Source: Beijerinckiaceae bacterium (GTDB lineage: Bacteria > Pseudomonadota > Alphaproteobacteria > Rhizobiales > Beijerinckiaceae). From it: a stretch of DNA of 14,469 bases. The stretch is taken from positions 1-14,469 of the forward strand of contig CANGRU010000009.1 in assembly GCA_947456315.1 (NCBI GenBank), given 5' to 3'. How positions within the stretch are numbered: position 1 is the first letter of the stretch; every line of letters starts with the position of its first letter. Shown piece after piece: positions 1-7,892 of the stretch. Under the pieces are notes generated by a model, which saw only the letters and a program-made list of their open reading frames with translations, was not told the DNA's origin and ran no database searches. Made by a program: the position numbers and the translations under genes.

Positions 1-164
1 AAAGGGAAGCGCATAATTATTGGTTGAATAATGGATACAAAAACAAAGCACACAACCATCAGTTGTATATTCGGATGTTTAACTTCCGTTACGGCAAGTC
101 ATGGATGATGGTTAAAATCCGCGCATCGCTGCAAAGAAACCGCGCGAGAGAAAAGGCCGATGGT

Positions 165-186
165 GAACCATTTCTTGTCATGGTTC
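165..186. repeat. 7-bp inverted repeat with 8-nt loop
   Basis: GAACCAT (165-171) and ATGGTTC (180-186) form a perfect inverted repeat around an 8-nt loop. It sits in the AT-rich region before the kinase gene, where I see no convincing gene. No T-run follows on either strand, so it does not look like a terminator. It could be an operator or part of a small RNA, or it could be chance. The rest of 1-340 shows nothing I can assign: the only open frame (24-251) starts at TTG, has no ribosome binding site and has no recognisable protein features. Confidence 0.3.
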
Positions 187-344
187 GGAAACAGCATGCA
201 AGCAAAGCAGAGTGCCCGAGTAACATTCTGGGTAGATTAAACAATCACTGATTGCTTTGTGAAAATTCAAATTCACTCAGGAATGACATCAACCATTCAC
301 ACCCTCTTTTTTCAGAGGCTTTCTTGACCTTGGCTGATTTGAGA

Positions 345-369
345 GGAACATAAGTCTCATGTGCGCGTT
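345..369 (+). promoter_or_regulatory. EcfG-type (general stress response) promoter of the HWE kinase gene
   Basis: GGAAC at 345-349 and CGTT at 366-369 are separated by exactly 16 nt. This matches the GGAAC-N16/17-CGTT consensus known for the alphaproteobacterial general stress sigma factor EcfG (SigT in Caulobacter). The expected start of transcription, near 376, leaves a short leader that contains the ribosome binding site at 384-388. Only the motif and its placement are seen; its use by EcfG is inferred. Confidence 0.68.
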
Positions 370-383
370 TTTTTGAAGCGCTC

Positions 384-388
384 AGGAG
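384..388 (+). promoter_or_regulatory. Ribosome binding site fixing the TTG start at 396
   Basis: AGGAG lies 7 nt before the TTG at 396, ideal Shine-Dalgarno spacing. It supports the TTG as the start of the kinase gene although no ATG is present nearby. Confidence 0.7.
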
Positions 389-395
389 TTTATTT

Positions 396-2441
396 TTGAT
401 CCATCGCTCCCCTGAATTGATTTCCGATCAAGGATTGAACGATGCCGTGGTGCCGCCACCCCGCACCGCGCGCTTTCTCGTTTTTGTTGCTTTTGCGATT
501 TTTGTTCCACTCGGCTTTTTCGTGTTGGGTGCGAGCAATGCGTGGTTTTCGACTGATGAAGAAGCCATGGTCACGATGGAACGTGTCACCTCGCTGTTGC
601 ATGAACATGCTTTGCGCAGTTTCGAGACCCATGAAGCCATGATCATGGCGCTCGACCAGCGCATGAAAGGCACCAGCCCCGAAGGCTTGCGGACACAGCG
701 TGAAGACCTCGCTTCTTTTGTAGCGGCCATGCGCCATGCATCTCCCGCTGTAGCAGGACTGGCACTGCTGCAATCACCCGGACGGATCACAATTGCCAGT
801 CACAGCCCGACCTTTGACACCAAACAGCTCTCTGACCCGGCCTTTTTCAAAGCCCTCCATGACCAGAATCGCCGTCTGGCCGTGAGCTTGCCATCGGAGC
901 CAGATGTGCTGGGGCGATCGAGCTTTACGCTAGCCCGCCGCCTGCCCCTGCGCGGTGCTGAAGATGGATTGATTGTCTCGATTTTCGAGACCGAGTTTTT
1001 TGAAAGTTTTTATGAGCCCCTGCGCCGCGATGCCGGCGATCTCATTGCACTCGTGCGCGAGGATGGCGGCATTCTGGCCCGCACACGCATCAACAATGAG
1101 GGCACGGAGGATGAGAACGACCCTGCCCGCATTCTGAAACTGGCAGAGGGTCAAAATGCGACATTGCGTGTCAGTGGCGTGAAATGGCGCCCGCCCCTTG
1201 TCTATATTGTGCGCCGGATTGGTGACTATCCGGTCTTTCTGATTTTGCGACAGCCTTTGTCCGGTTTGTTGTCCGTCTGGATCTGGCGCGTCCTGCCCTA
1301 TGCATTGCTATGCCTGTCAGCCATGGCCTTTGTGAGTCTGTTCATTTGGCGCACCGCCATTGCCACACAGCGCGAACAACGCGCCTATGCGCGATTGGCG
1401 GTGGAGGCCACCGAACATGCGGCCCTGTCAAAAGCCAATCTGCGCATGAAACGGCTCATGGATGCCAATGTCTTTGGCGTCATCACCTGTAATGAAACAG
1501 GCATTGTCGAAGCCAATGATGCCTTTCTTGACCTTGTGGGCATTACACGCAGTGAATTTCGTTCGCGCGGGTTTCACTGGGTTGGCAAAGACGGCATTGA
1601 ATTGATCAAGGATCGGCGCGTCACCAATCTGCTACGCAAGCAAGGCACCTGTCCGCCGATGGAAACCGAAATCTGGCTCGGTGAAGGGCGCAGCGTGCCG
1701 GTCCTGATTGGCGCCACACTTTATGAAACCAACCCCTTCACTTGGACCTGCTTTGTGCTGGATCTGACGGAGCGACGCGAGCGCGAGGCCCAGCAAATCT
1801 TCGTCATGCGCGAGCTCAACCACCGCACAAAAAATCTCCTGACAGTGATCCGCTCCATTGCTGGCCAGATTGCCCGGACCGGCAAAGACCTGGATGATTT
1901 CAAAGGCCGCTTCAATGACCGCCTCACAGCCCTTGCCTCGGCGCATGATGTGCTGGTCGAAAGCAATTGGGCGGGCGCCTCTTTGTCAGATCTCATTCAC
2001 TCGCAATTCAGCCAGTTTCAGGATCTCGCAGGCGGGCAGATCGTCGCCACAGGCCCAGCGATACAATTATCGCCCCGCGCAGCCCAAGCCATCGGCATGG
2101 GGCTTTATGAGCTGATGACCAATGCTGTGAAATATGGCGCGCTTTCCTCGCAGAACGGACGCATTCTGGTCGCTTGGGACGTGCGCGAAAAAGACGGCGT
2201 GCCTGTCTTGCAAATGGAATGGCGCGAGCATGACGGGCCGATCGTCCAGCCACCCCGTCACCGTGGCTTCGGCCATATCGTCATTGCCGAAATGACCGCC
2301 CGGTCATTATGCGGCGATGTCGATTATATGTTTGAGGCCGAAGGTGTCGTTTGGCGCCTCTGCGCGCCTCTGGAGACGGTCGAGGAACAGGGCGAGACGG
2401 GTGCAGTCACACCACTGCCGTCGAGCACGCAGGCAGCATAA
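396..2441 (+). CDS. Membrane-bound PAS-HWE family sensor histidine kinase
   Basis: 681 aa, TTG start with AGGAG 7 nt upstream. Residues about 26-50 and 296-323 are hydrophobic membrane segments that enclose a periplasmic sensor region of ~240 residues, probably of the PDC/Cache type. A PAS domain follows (about 352-460). The kinase core begins with RELNHRTKNLLTVIRSIAGQ; His476 is the expected phospho-acceptor. The N-box (YELMTNAVKYGALS, Asn576) and the W-R-E-H-D-G-P stretch at 609-615 are the marks of the HWE subfamily. A GFG box follows at 624-626. There is no receiver domain, so it must pass its phosphate to a separate protein. In alphaproteobacteria many HWE/HisKA_2 kinases act on PhyR of the general stress response, and the EcfG-like promoter in front of this gene fits such a role. 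The signal sensed is unknown. Family call is sure; the PhyR link is inference. Confidence 0.93.
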   Translation: MIHRSPELISDQGLNDAVVPPPRTARFLVFVAFAIFVPLGFFVLGASNAWFSTDEEAMVTMERVTSLLHEHALRSFETHEAMIMALDQRMKGTSPEGLRTQREDLASFVAAMRHASPAVAGLALLQSPGRITIASHSPTFDTKQLSDPAFFKALHDQNRRLAVSLPSEPDVLGRSSFTLARRLPLRGAEDGLIVSIFETEFFESFYEPLRRDAGDLIALVREDGGILARTRINNEGTEDENDPARILKLAEGQNATLRVSGVKWRPPLVYIVRRIGDYPVFLILRQPLSGLLSVWIWRVLPYALLCLSAMAFVSLFIWRTAIATQREQRAYARLAVEATEHAALSKANLRMKRLMDANVFGVITCNETGIVEANDAFLDLVGITRSEFRSRGFHWVGKDGIELIKDRRVTNLLRKQGTCPPMETEIWLGEGRSVPVLIGATLYETNPFTWTCFVLDLTERREREAQQIFVMRELNHRTKNLLTVIRSIAGQIARTGKDLDDFKGRFNDRLTALASAHDVLVESNWAGASLSDLIHSQFSQFQDLAGGQIVATGPAIQLSPRAAQAIGMGLYELMTNAVKYGALSSQNGRILVAWDVREKDGVPVLQMEWREHDGPIVQPPRHRGFGHIVIAEMTARSLCGDVDYMFEAEGVVWRLCAPLETVEEQGETGAVTPLPSSTQAA

Positions 2442-2450
2442 TCCAGCCAA

Positions 2451-2478
2451 AACGCAAAAACGGCTCAGATGAGCCGTT
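2451..2478 (-). terminator. Rho-independent terminator of tRNA-Asn
   Basis: An 8-bp GC-rich stem (AACGGCTC 2459-2466 with GAGCCGTT 2471-2478) and a 4-nt loop are followed on the minus strand by TTTTT (2460-2456), then GCGTTTT. This is the expected layout for the minus-strand tRNA-Asn 28 nt upstream. On the plus strand no T-run follows the stem, so it is a weaker stop for the kinase gene ending at 2441. Confidence 0.75.
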
Positions 2479-2506
2479 CCATCATAAAAAACTGTCTGGA
2501 AAAGAG

Positions 2507-2582
2507 TGGCTCCCCGAGCAGGACTCGAACCTGCGACCATTCGATTAACAGTCGAATGCTCTACCAACTGAGCTATCGGGGA
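2507..2582 (-). tRNA. tRNA-Asn (anticodon GTT)
   Basis: 76 nt on the minus strand. The acceptor stem pairs TCCCCGA (5', 2582 downward) with TCGGGGA, the discriminator is G, and CCA is encoded (2509-2507). The D arm (GCTCAGTTGGTAGAGC), an anticodon loop CTGTTAA on an ATTCGA/TCGAAT stem, and the T arm GTTCGAGTC are all intact. Anticodon GTT reads asparagine codons. Confidence 0.97.
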
Positions 2583-2607
2583 CCATTGCCGCGCTGCGAC
2601 GAAGCGG

Positions 2608-2636
2608 CATATAGCAAGGCAAGCTCTGATTGCAAA
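2608..2636 (-). promoter_or_regulatory. Probable sigma-70 promoter of tRNA-Asn
   Basis: On the minus strand TTTGCA (2636-2631) and TATATG (2613-2608) are 17 nt apart. The start of transcription would fall near 2601, about 19 nt before the mature tRNA 5' end. Both boxes are imperfect matches to TTGACA/TATAAT. Confidence 0.45.
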
Positions 2637-2708
2637 GCGCAAAAAGCAGGGCTCGGGCGACTTTATGACGTTCAGGGCATTATTTTTGGCTTCGCTAGGG
2701 CATTCGCC

Positions 2709-2737
2709 TTGCCCCTGCCCCTTGCCCTTGCTAAGAC
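2709..2737 (+). promoter_or_regulatory. Weak candidate promoter of tRNA-Cys
   Basis: TTGCCC (2709-2714) and TAAGAC (2732-2737) are 17 nt apart and ~41 nt before the mature tRNA-Cys 5' end. The -10 box is poor and the stretch is a C-rich run of short CCTTGCCC-like repeats, so this is tentative. Confidence 0.25.
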
Positions 2738-2778
2738 GCGGCCCACGCCCTGCGGCACTCCCCGCAGTGGTGATCAGA

Positions 2779-2852
2779 GGCCTCGTGGCGGAGTGGCTAC
2801 GCAGAGGACTGCAAATCCTTGCACCCCGGTTCGATTCCGGGCGAGGCCTCCA
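2779..2852 (+). tRNA. tRNA-Cys (anticodon GCA)
   Basis: 74 nt. The acceptor stem GGCCTCG (2779-2785) pairs with CGAGGCC (2842-2848), with discriminator T and encoded CCA (2850-2852). The anticodon stem AGGA/TCCT carries the loop CTGCAAA with anticodon GCA. The T arm CCCGG-TTCGATT-CCGGG is intact. A run of six T (2862-2867) follows closely and may help termination, but I see no separate hairpin. Confidence 0.96.
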
Positions 2853-2987
2853 ATATCTCCCCTTTTTTGGCATTGTGAACGGGCTTGTGCTTGACCCTAG
2901 ACCGGCGAAGCCCGATCTATAAGCCGCTTCAATCCATTGGCGCTTCCCCTACGTAGCTCACAGGCCGAGCAAGGACCGATTCCCAGA

Positions 2988-4460
2988 ATGCCGCCATCAG
3001 TATCTCGTCCCTCTATCGTCTGGTTTCGTGACGATCTGCGCCTGTCTGACCAGCCCGCCCTGCAGGCCGCCCGTGAAAGCGGCGCGCCGCTGATCTGCAT
3101 ATACATACTGGATGAGGACAGCCCGGGGCTGCGCGCTCTGGGGGGGGCCTCCCGCTGGTGGTTGCATCATTCACTGGCAGCCCTCTCGGCCGACCTCGAA
3201 AAAACAGGCGCACGGCTTGATATTTTGAGCGGTGCAGCTGGCTCCCTCATCGACACACTGGCCAAAGCCAGTGACGCTTCTGCGATTTATTGGACACGCC
3301 GCTATGGGGGTGCCGAAATTGCCATCGATCGCGACATCAAAGCCGCGATGACCGATGCAGGTCTGGCCGTGAAAAGCTTCAATGGACAGCTTTTGCACGA
3401 GCCTTGGGATGTGCAGACCAAAACCGGCGAGTTTTTCAAAGTCTTCACGCCCTTCTGGCGTGCCGCACAAGCACTGGGTGAACCTGCGGGGCCTTTGCCG
3501 AAACCCGGCAAGTTGAAGAGTGCCGAGTGGCCAGACAAAGGCCCCAAGCGTGTCGCGCTGGATCAACTGGGGCTATTGCCAACAAAGCCGGATTGGGCCG
3601 CTGGCCTGCGCAAGACCTGGTCACCGGGGGAAAAGGGCGCGCAGGCGCGCCTTGCGGCCTTTCTGGACCTGCGCGCCAAAACTTATGCGAGCATGCGTGA
3701 TCGCCCCGATCACCCGGGCACATCCAATCTGTCGCCGCATTTGCGCTTTGGCGAAATCTCGCCCCGTCAGGTCTGGCATGCCACCCGTCATGCGCAAGCA
3801 TCCGGACATGTGCCCGCTCAAGATGCCGACAAATTTCTGGCCGAAATCGGCTGGCGCGAATTTGCCTATCATCTGCTCTTTCATTTCCCAGATTTGCAGA
3901 CCCGCAACTTCCAGAAGAAGTTTGATGCCTTTCCATGGCGCGATCTGGATGCGGCTGAACTTGCTGCCTGGCAAAAGGGCAAAACCGGCTATCCGATTGT
4001 GGATGCTGGCATGCGCGAACTTTGGCAGACCGGCACGATGCACAATCGCGTGCGCATGATTGCCGCCTCTTTCCTTGTGAAAGACCTGCTGGGTGATTGG
4101 CGGCTGGGCGAACAATGGTATTGGGACACTTTGTGCGATGCTTGCCCTGCCAATAATACAGCCAGCTGGCAATGGGTGGCGGGCTCAGGCGCAGATGCGG
4201 CACCCTATTTCCGCATTTTCAATCCCACTTTGCAGGCACAAAAATTCGATCCCGAGGGCAAATATGTGAGAACCTATTTGCCCGAACTCGCCAAACTGCC
4301 CGACACATGGATTCACGAGCCTTGGACGGCCCCCGAAGCTGCCCTGAAAAGCGCTGGCATTGTTTTGGGAAAAACTTATCCCAAGCCGATGGTCGACCAT
4401 GGCCGCGCCCGCGACCGCGCCTTGGCTGCGCTCGCCACAACCAAAACGGATATGGCCTGA
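2988..4460 (+). CDS. phr: Class I deoxyribodipyrimidine photo-lyase (CPD photolyase)
   Basis: 490 aa. It uses near-UV/blue light and reduced FAD to split cyclobutane pyrimidine dimers in DNA. The N-terminal antenna-binding domain opens with SIVWFRDDLRLSDQPAL (9-25). The FAD-binding domain shows TSNLSPHLRFGEISPRQVW (245-263), WREF (289-292), GKTGYPIVDAGMREL (331-345), MHNRVRMIAASFLVKDLLGDW (351-371) and SWQWVAGSGADAAPYFRIFNP (393-413). Against E. coli PhrB as I remember it, the electron-transfer Trp triad is kept (W317, W371, W394), as are the dimer-contacting Trp (W289) and the Asn near FAD N5 (N390). The ATG at 2988 is chosen over the in-frame TTG at 2937 because homologues begin just before the VWFRDDLR motif; AAGGA (2971-2975) lies upstream, slightly far. 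First gene of a five-gene operon; the next starts 1 nt after its stop. The antenna cofactor cannot be told. Confidence 0.95.
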   Translation: MPPSVSRPSIVWFRDDLRLSDQPALQAARESGAPLICIYILDEDSPGLRALGGASRWWLHHSLAALSADLEKTGARLDILSGAAGSLIDTLAKASDASAIYWTRRYGGAEIAIDRDIKAAMTDAGLAVKSFNGQLLHEPWDVQTKTGEFFKVFTPFWRAAQALGEPAGPLPKPGKLKSAEWPDKGPKRVALDQLGLLPTKPDWAAGLRKTWSPGEKGAQARLAAFLDLRAKTYASMRDRPDHPGTSNLSPHLRFGEISPRQVWHATRHAQASGHVPAQDADKFLAEIGWREFAYHLLFHFPDLQTRNFQKKFDAFPWRDLDAAELAAWQKGKTGYPIVDAGMRELWQTGTMHNRVRMIAASFLVKDLLGDWRLGEQWYWDTLCDACPANNTASWQWVAGSGADAAPYFRIFNPTLQAQKFDPEGKYVRTYLPELAKLPDTWIHEPWTAPEAALKSAGIVLGKTYPKPMVDHGRARDRALAALATTKTDMA

Positions 4461-4461
4461 C

Positions 4462-5814
4462 ATGAAAATCGCGATTGTGGGCACAGGTATCGCTGGGCAT
4501 GGCGCAGCATTGGCGCTGTCCCAACACACGCATGGCCATGACGTTGTGCTGTACGAAAAAGAAGCGCGTGCGGGTGGTCATACGGCCACCGTCGATATTG
4601 TCTATGACGGCACGCCCATTGCGGTCGATACAGGCTTCATCGTCTATAACGAAAAGAACTATCCCAATCTCACTGCCATGTTCGACTATCTGGGCGTGAA
4701 AACGCAATTGTCGAATATGAGTTTTGCTGTCTCGGCTGACCGTGGCCGGTTCGAATGGTGCGGGCGGGATGGCAAGGGCGTGGTCAGCGGCTTGTTTGCC
4801 CAACGCCGCAATTTTTTCTCAACCAGCTTTCTGTCCTTGTTATTGGAAATCCCCCGCTTCCAGAAACAGGCGATAGGTGATGCGCGTGCCGCAACCATTC
4901 TCGATGGCACATTGCAGGATTATCTCGACCATCACGGCTTTTCGAAGCGTCTGCGCGATGACTATCTGGTGCCGATGGGCGCGGCCATCTGGTCAACATC
5001 CCCGCGTGAAATGCTGAAGTTTCCGGCGCGCAGTTTTATCGAGTTTTTCGACAATCATTGCCTGTTGCAATGGGATCGCCCGCGCTGGCGCACAGTCACC
5101 GGCGGCAGCCGCGAATATGTGAAAAAACTGGCTGGGATATTTGGCGATCGACTGCGACTGAATTGCGCGGCTGTCTCCATCACACGCCAAGCCGATCATG
5201 TGACCATCACTGATGCCAGAGGCGGCACCGAAAAATTCGATCATGTGGTCATGGCAGCGCACGCGCCCGATTCCCTGAAATGCCTGAGCGATGCGGATGA
5301 AAATGAGCGCGCGATTTTGTCGGCGTGCCGATATGCACCCAATGATGTGTGGCTGCATCGCGATCCCGCGCTCATGCCAAAGCGCCGTGCAGCTTGGGCT
5401 TCGTGGAACTTTCTGCGCGAGGGTGGTCGCGATGACCGCGCTTGCGCTGTCACCTACTGGATGAATTTGTTGCAGGATATTGATCCCGCCAAACCGCTCT
5501 TCGTAACGCTCAATCCGCCCTTTGAGCCCAAGCCTGAGCTGACCTTTGCGCGTTTCACCTATGAGCATCCACAATTTGATGGGCCGGCCCTTGCCGCGCG
5601 CGAGCGTTTGCAGGACATTCAAGGCACACGCCGCACGTGGTTTGCGGGTGCCTGGACCGGCCATGGCTTCCATGAAGACGGTTTGCTGTCAGGCATAGCC
5701 GTGGCTGCACGCCTTGGCTGTCCAGCCCCTTGGGCCAATGTGCGTGACACAGATCCGTTGCCATTGGCTGCCATGCCGATGGATGAGAAACGCGAAGTGG
5801 AGCTTGTTGAGTGA
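4462..5814 (+). CDS. FAD-dependent amine-oxidase-like oxidoreductase (lipid-modification cluster)
   Basis: 450 aa, ATG 1 nt after the photolyase stop. The N terminus is a Rossmann dinucleotide-binding fold: MKIAIVGTGIAGHGAALALS (GxGxxG, 7-12), then an acidic strand end and EKEARAGGHTATVD (32-45), the GG-doublet typical of flavoprotein amine oxidases and desaturases. VDTGFIVYNEKNYPNL (55-70) marks the family of NAD/FAD-binding proteins regularly found beside DUF1365 and CFA-like methyltransferase genes. The C terminus has a second FAD contact, WFAGAWTGHGFHEDGLLSG. No membrane segments are evident. Its stop codon overlaps the GTG start of the DUF1365 gene. In Rhodobacter, flavoproteins of this neighbourhood take part in desaturation or oxidation of methylated acyl chains on the way to furan fatty acids (UfaD/UfaO steps). 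I cannot say which step, if either, this protein performs, or whether it binds NAD(P). Confidence 0.85.
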   Translation: MKIAIVGTGIAGHGAALALSQHTHGHDVVLYEKEARAGGHTATVDIVYDGTPIAVDTGFIVYNEKNYPNLTAMFDYLGVKTQLSNMSFAVSADRGRFEWCGRDGKGVVSGLFAQRRNFFSTSFLSLLLEIPRFQKQAIGDARAATILDGTLQDYLDHHGFSKRLRDDYLVPMGAAIWSTSPREMLKFPARSFIEFFDNHCLLQWDRPRWRTVTGGSREYVKKLAGIFGDRLRLNCAAVSITRQADHVTITDARGGTEKFDHVVMAAHAPDSLKCLSDADENERAILSACRYAPNDVWLHRDPALMPKRRAAWASWNFLREGGRDDRACAVTYWMNLLQDIDPAKPLFVTLNPPFEPKPELTFARFTYEHPQFDGPALAARERLQDIQGTRRTWFAGAWTGHGFHEDGLLSGIAVAARLGCPAPWANVRDTDPLPLAAMPMDEKREVELVE

Positions 5815-6638
5815 ACTCAACTGCTTTTGCACCACCTGACACAGCGCTCTCGCTCTATCGCGGGCCTGTCATGCATGCGCGCATGAAACCTGTGGTGCAT
5901 CGCTTCACCTATCATGTGTTTTCCATCCTGATTGATCTCGACCGCATTGCAGAGGCTGGTCGCAGCTCGGCTTTCTTTTCGACTGACCGCTGGAACCTGA
6001 TTTCCTTTTGCCAGAAAGATCACGGGCCCCGCGATGGCTCGCAGCTGCGCACTTATATCGACACTGTGCTGAGCAAAGCGGGCCTCGTTCGCGCCCATCG
6101 CATTTTGCTCATGTGCTATCCGCGCATACTGGGCTTCACCTTCAATCCGCTGGCGATTTATTATTGTTATGATGAAGCAGATGATCTGTGCGCATTGGTC
6201 TATGAAGTGCGCAATACGTTTGGTGAGGCTCACACCTATGTCGCCCCTATCGTAGCGGGTGAGAAAAAAGCTGACACCGTGCGACAGGAACGCGACAAGC
6301 TTTTCTACGTCTCGCCCTTTCTCGATATGGACATGCGCTACCACTTCCGCCTGCAACCACCCGGCGACGAGTTGAAAGTGCGTATTCTGGAAACCGATGC
6401 GACGGGCCCGATTCTGGCAGCCACGTTCAATGGTCGCCGGCTTGCGCCCACAACCAGAAATATTTTGGCACTCTTCTTCGCTATGCCATTGCTTACTTTC
6501 AAAGTGGTGGCGGCCATCCATTGGGAAGCTTTGCGGCTTTATGTGAAAGGATTGCGGATCAAAACGCGTCCCTCGCCACCGTCGTCCCTGAGCTTTCCAC
6601 ACTCCCACCCCAACACAATGCCGGATGCACGCCTGTGA
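5811..6638 (+). CDS. DUF1365 family protein
   Basis: 275 aa, GTG start sharing GTGA with the stop of the flavoprotein gene; GGAG (5799-5802) is 8 nt upstream, which supports this start. Family marks: SLYRGPVMHARMKPVVHRFTYHVFSILIDLD (14-44), RILLMCYPRILGFTFNPLAIYYCYD (97-121), YEVRNTFGEAHTY (131-143) and KLFYVSPFLDMDMRYHFRL (163-181). A hydrophobic stretch near 217-236 could sit in or at the membrane. DUF1365 has no settled biochemical role. It is known mainly from its constant partnership with an FAD enzyme and a CFA-like methyltransferase, as here, which points to a job in modifying phospholipid acyl chains. The last ~20 residues (Pro/Ser/His-rich) overlap the next gene's ribosome binding region and are probably not conserved. 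Confidence 0.9.
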   Translation: MNSTAFAPPDTALSLYRGPVMHARMKPVVHRFTYHVFSILIDLDRIAEAGRSSAFFSTDRWNLISFCQKDHGPRDGSQLRTYIDTVLSKAGLVRAHRILLMCYPRILGFTFNPLAIYYCYDEADDLCALVYEVRNTFGEAHTYVAPIVAGEKKADTVRQERDKLFYVSPFLDMDMRYHFRLQPPGDELKVRILETDATGPILAATFNGRRLAPTTRNILALFFAMPLLTFKVVAAIHWEALRLYVKGLRIKTRPSPPSSLSFPHSHPNTMPDARL

Positions 6639-7891
6639 ACATCATGACGAGCGCCCCGTCCAACGCGCAGGAACATATTCTGGTCGACCAGAACAATATT
6701 GCGCAGATTGCTGCGCAATATCCTTTTGTGGTGCGCCGTGCGCTCGACTTCTGCCTGATGCTGGAGCGCGGGCGGCTGGATGTGCACATGCCCGACACTC
6801 GTGCCCTGCGTTTTCAAGGCCGTCTGCCCGGTCCTGAAGCGGTCATGATTGTGCATGATCTGAGCTTTGCCTCCGACATTGCCTCGCAAGGTGAAGTCGG
6901 CGTGGCCGAGGCTTTTCTGAAAGGCCATTGGGAAAGCCCCAATCTGACGCATTTCCTGCAGCTGTTCTGCGTCAACCAGCCGGTCATCCAGAAATTGCTG
7001 GACGGCAAGCCGCTGGCACGCCTCTACCAGCGCTTCCAGCATTGGCGCAATCGCAACACCAAGTCGGGTTCGCGCCGCAACATTCATGCGCATTATGATC
7101 TGGGCAACACTTTCTATTCCGCATGGCTCGACACGACGATGACCTATTCATCGGCGCTATTCACGCAGGACGGCCAGGACCTCGCTGCCGGTCAGCGCGA
7201 AAAATATGCAGCCCTCGCCCGCGACATTGATTTGCAGGCAGGCCACCATGTGTTGGAAATCGGCTGTGGCTGGGGTGGCTTTGCCGAATATGCCGCGCGC
7301 GACATTGGCGCACGCGTGACAGGGCTCACGATCAGCAAAGAGCAATTTGATTTCGCCACCGAGCGGATGAAAAAAGCGGGCTTGCAAGATCGCGTCGAGA
7401 TCAAAATGCTCGATTACCGCGATGAAAAAGGCACGTTCGACCGCATTGCCTCGATTGAAATGTTCGAGGCGGTGGGCGAAGAATATTGGCCCGCTTATTT
7501 CAGCCAATTGCGCGACCGTCTCAAAGAGGGTGGCAAAGCGGGCGTGCAGGTCATCACCATTCAGGAAGAACTGTTCCCGTCCTACAAGCGCGAAATCGAT
7601 TTCATCCGCCGCTATATCTTCCCCGGTGGCATGCTGCCCACCCCCACCATCATGCGCGACATGGGCCTCAAACACGGGCTAGAAGTCTCGGCCGAGCGCG
7701 CCTTTGGTCTTGATTATGCGGTGACGCTGGCTCATTGGCGCGACCGTTTCCGCAGCGCATGGCCGCAACTGACACCGATGGGCTTTGATGAGCATTTCCG
7801 CCGTCTGTGGGAATATTACCTCGCCTATTGCGAAGCAGGATTTCGCGCCGGAACGATTGATGTGCGGCAAATGACCTTTGCCAAAAACTGA
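6635..7891 (+). CDS. CFA-synthase-like SAM-dependent methyltransferase, non-canonical active site
   Basis: 418 aa from the GTG that shares GTGA with the DUF1365 stop; an ATG three codons later (6644) is the other possible start. It has the cyclopropane-fatty-acid-synthase layout: an N-terminal lipid-binding region, then HAHYDLGNTFYSAWLD, the SAM site VLEIGCGWGGFAEYAARD, FDRIASIEMFEAVG, FIRRYIFPGGMLPT, GLDYAVTL, and the C-terminal YCEAGFRAGTIDVRQMTF. Against E. coli Cfa as I remember it, the bicarbonate-site residues Glu239, Ile268 and Tyr317 are kept (E278, I309, Y361 from the GTG). Cys139 is Ser (S173, codon 7151-7153) and His266 is Ile (I307, codon 7553-7555). It may therefore methylate an unsaturated acyl chain without closing a cyclopropane ring, as the UfaM methylase does in the furan fatty acid pathway. 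The family call is firm; the product is inference. Confidence 0.88.
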   Translation: MNIMTSAPSNAQEHILVDQNNIAQIAAQYPFVVRRALDFCLMLERGRLDVHMPDTRALRFQGRLPGPEAVMIVHDLSFASDIASQGEVGVAEAFLKGHWESPNLTHFLQLFCVNQPVIQKLLDGKPLARLYQRFQHWRNRNTKSGSRRNIHAHYDLGNTFYSAWLDTTMTYSSALFTQDGQDLAAGQREKYAALARDIDLQAGHHVLEIGCGWGGFAEYAARDIGARVTGLTISKEQFDFATERMKKAGLQDRVEIKMLDYRDEKGTFDRIASIEMFEAVGEEYWPAYFSQLRDRLKEGGKAGVQVITIQEELFPSYKREIDFIRRYIFPGGMLPTPTIMRDMGLKHGLEVSAERAFGLDYAVTLAHWRDRFRSAWPQLTPMGFDEHFRRLWEYYLAYCEAGFRAGTIDVRQMTFAKN

Positions 7892-7892
7892 C

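Noticed and set aside
24..251. 75-codon open frame on the plus strand
   Set aside because: It starts at TTG with no ribosome binding site, has no domain-like pattern and lies in AT-rich sequence; nothing marks it as coding.
303..318. CCTCT/AGAGG hairpin as a terminator
   Set aside because: Its stem is only 5 bp and no T-run follows on either strand; the T-run is in the loop.
2704..2731. Short C-rich CCTTGCCC-like repeats between the tRNA genes
   Set aside because: The units are irregular and too short to be a tandem array, and there is no CRISPR-type spacing. They are kept only as context for a weak tRNA promoter.
2507..2852. tRNA genes as an integration site for a mobile element
   Set aside because: No integrase, no second copy of a tRNA end and no flanking repeats are seen in the window.
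3445..4203. 252-codon open frame antisense to the photolyase gene
   Set aside because: It is a reverse-strand shadow of a clearly conserved gene, with Arg/Ser/Pro/His-rich content and no recognisable motifs.
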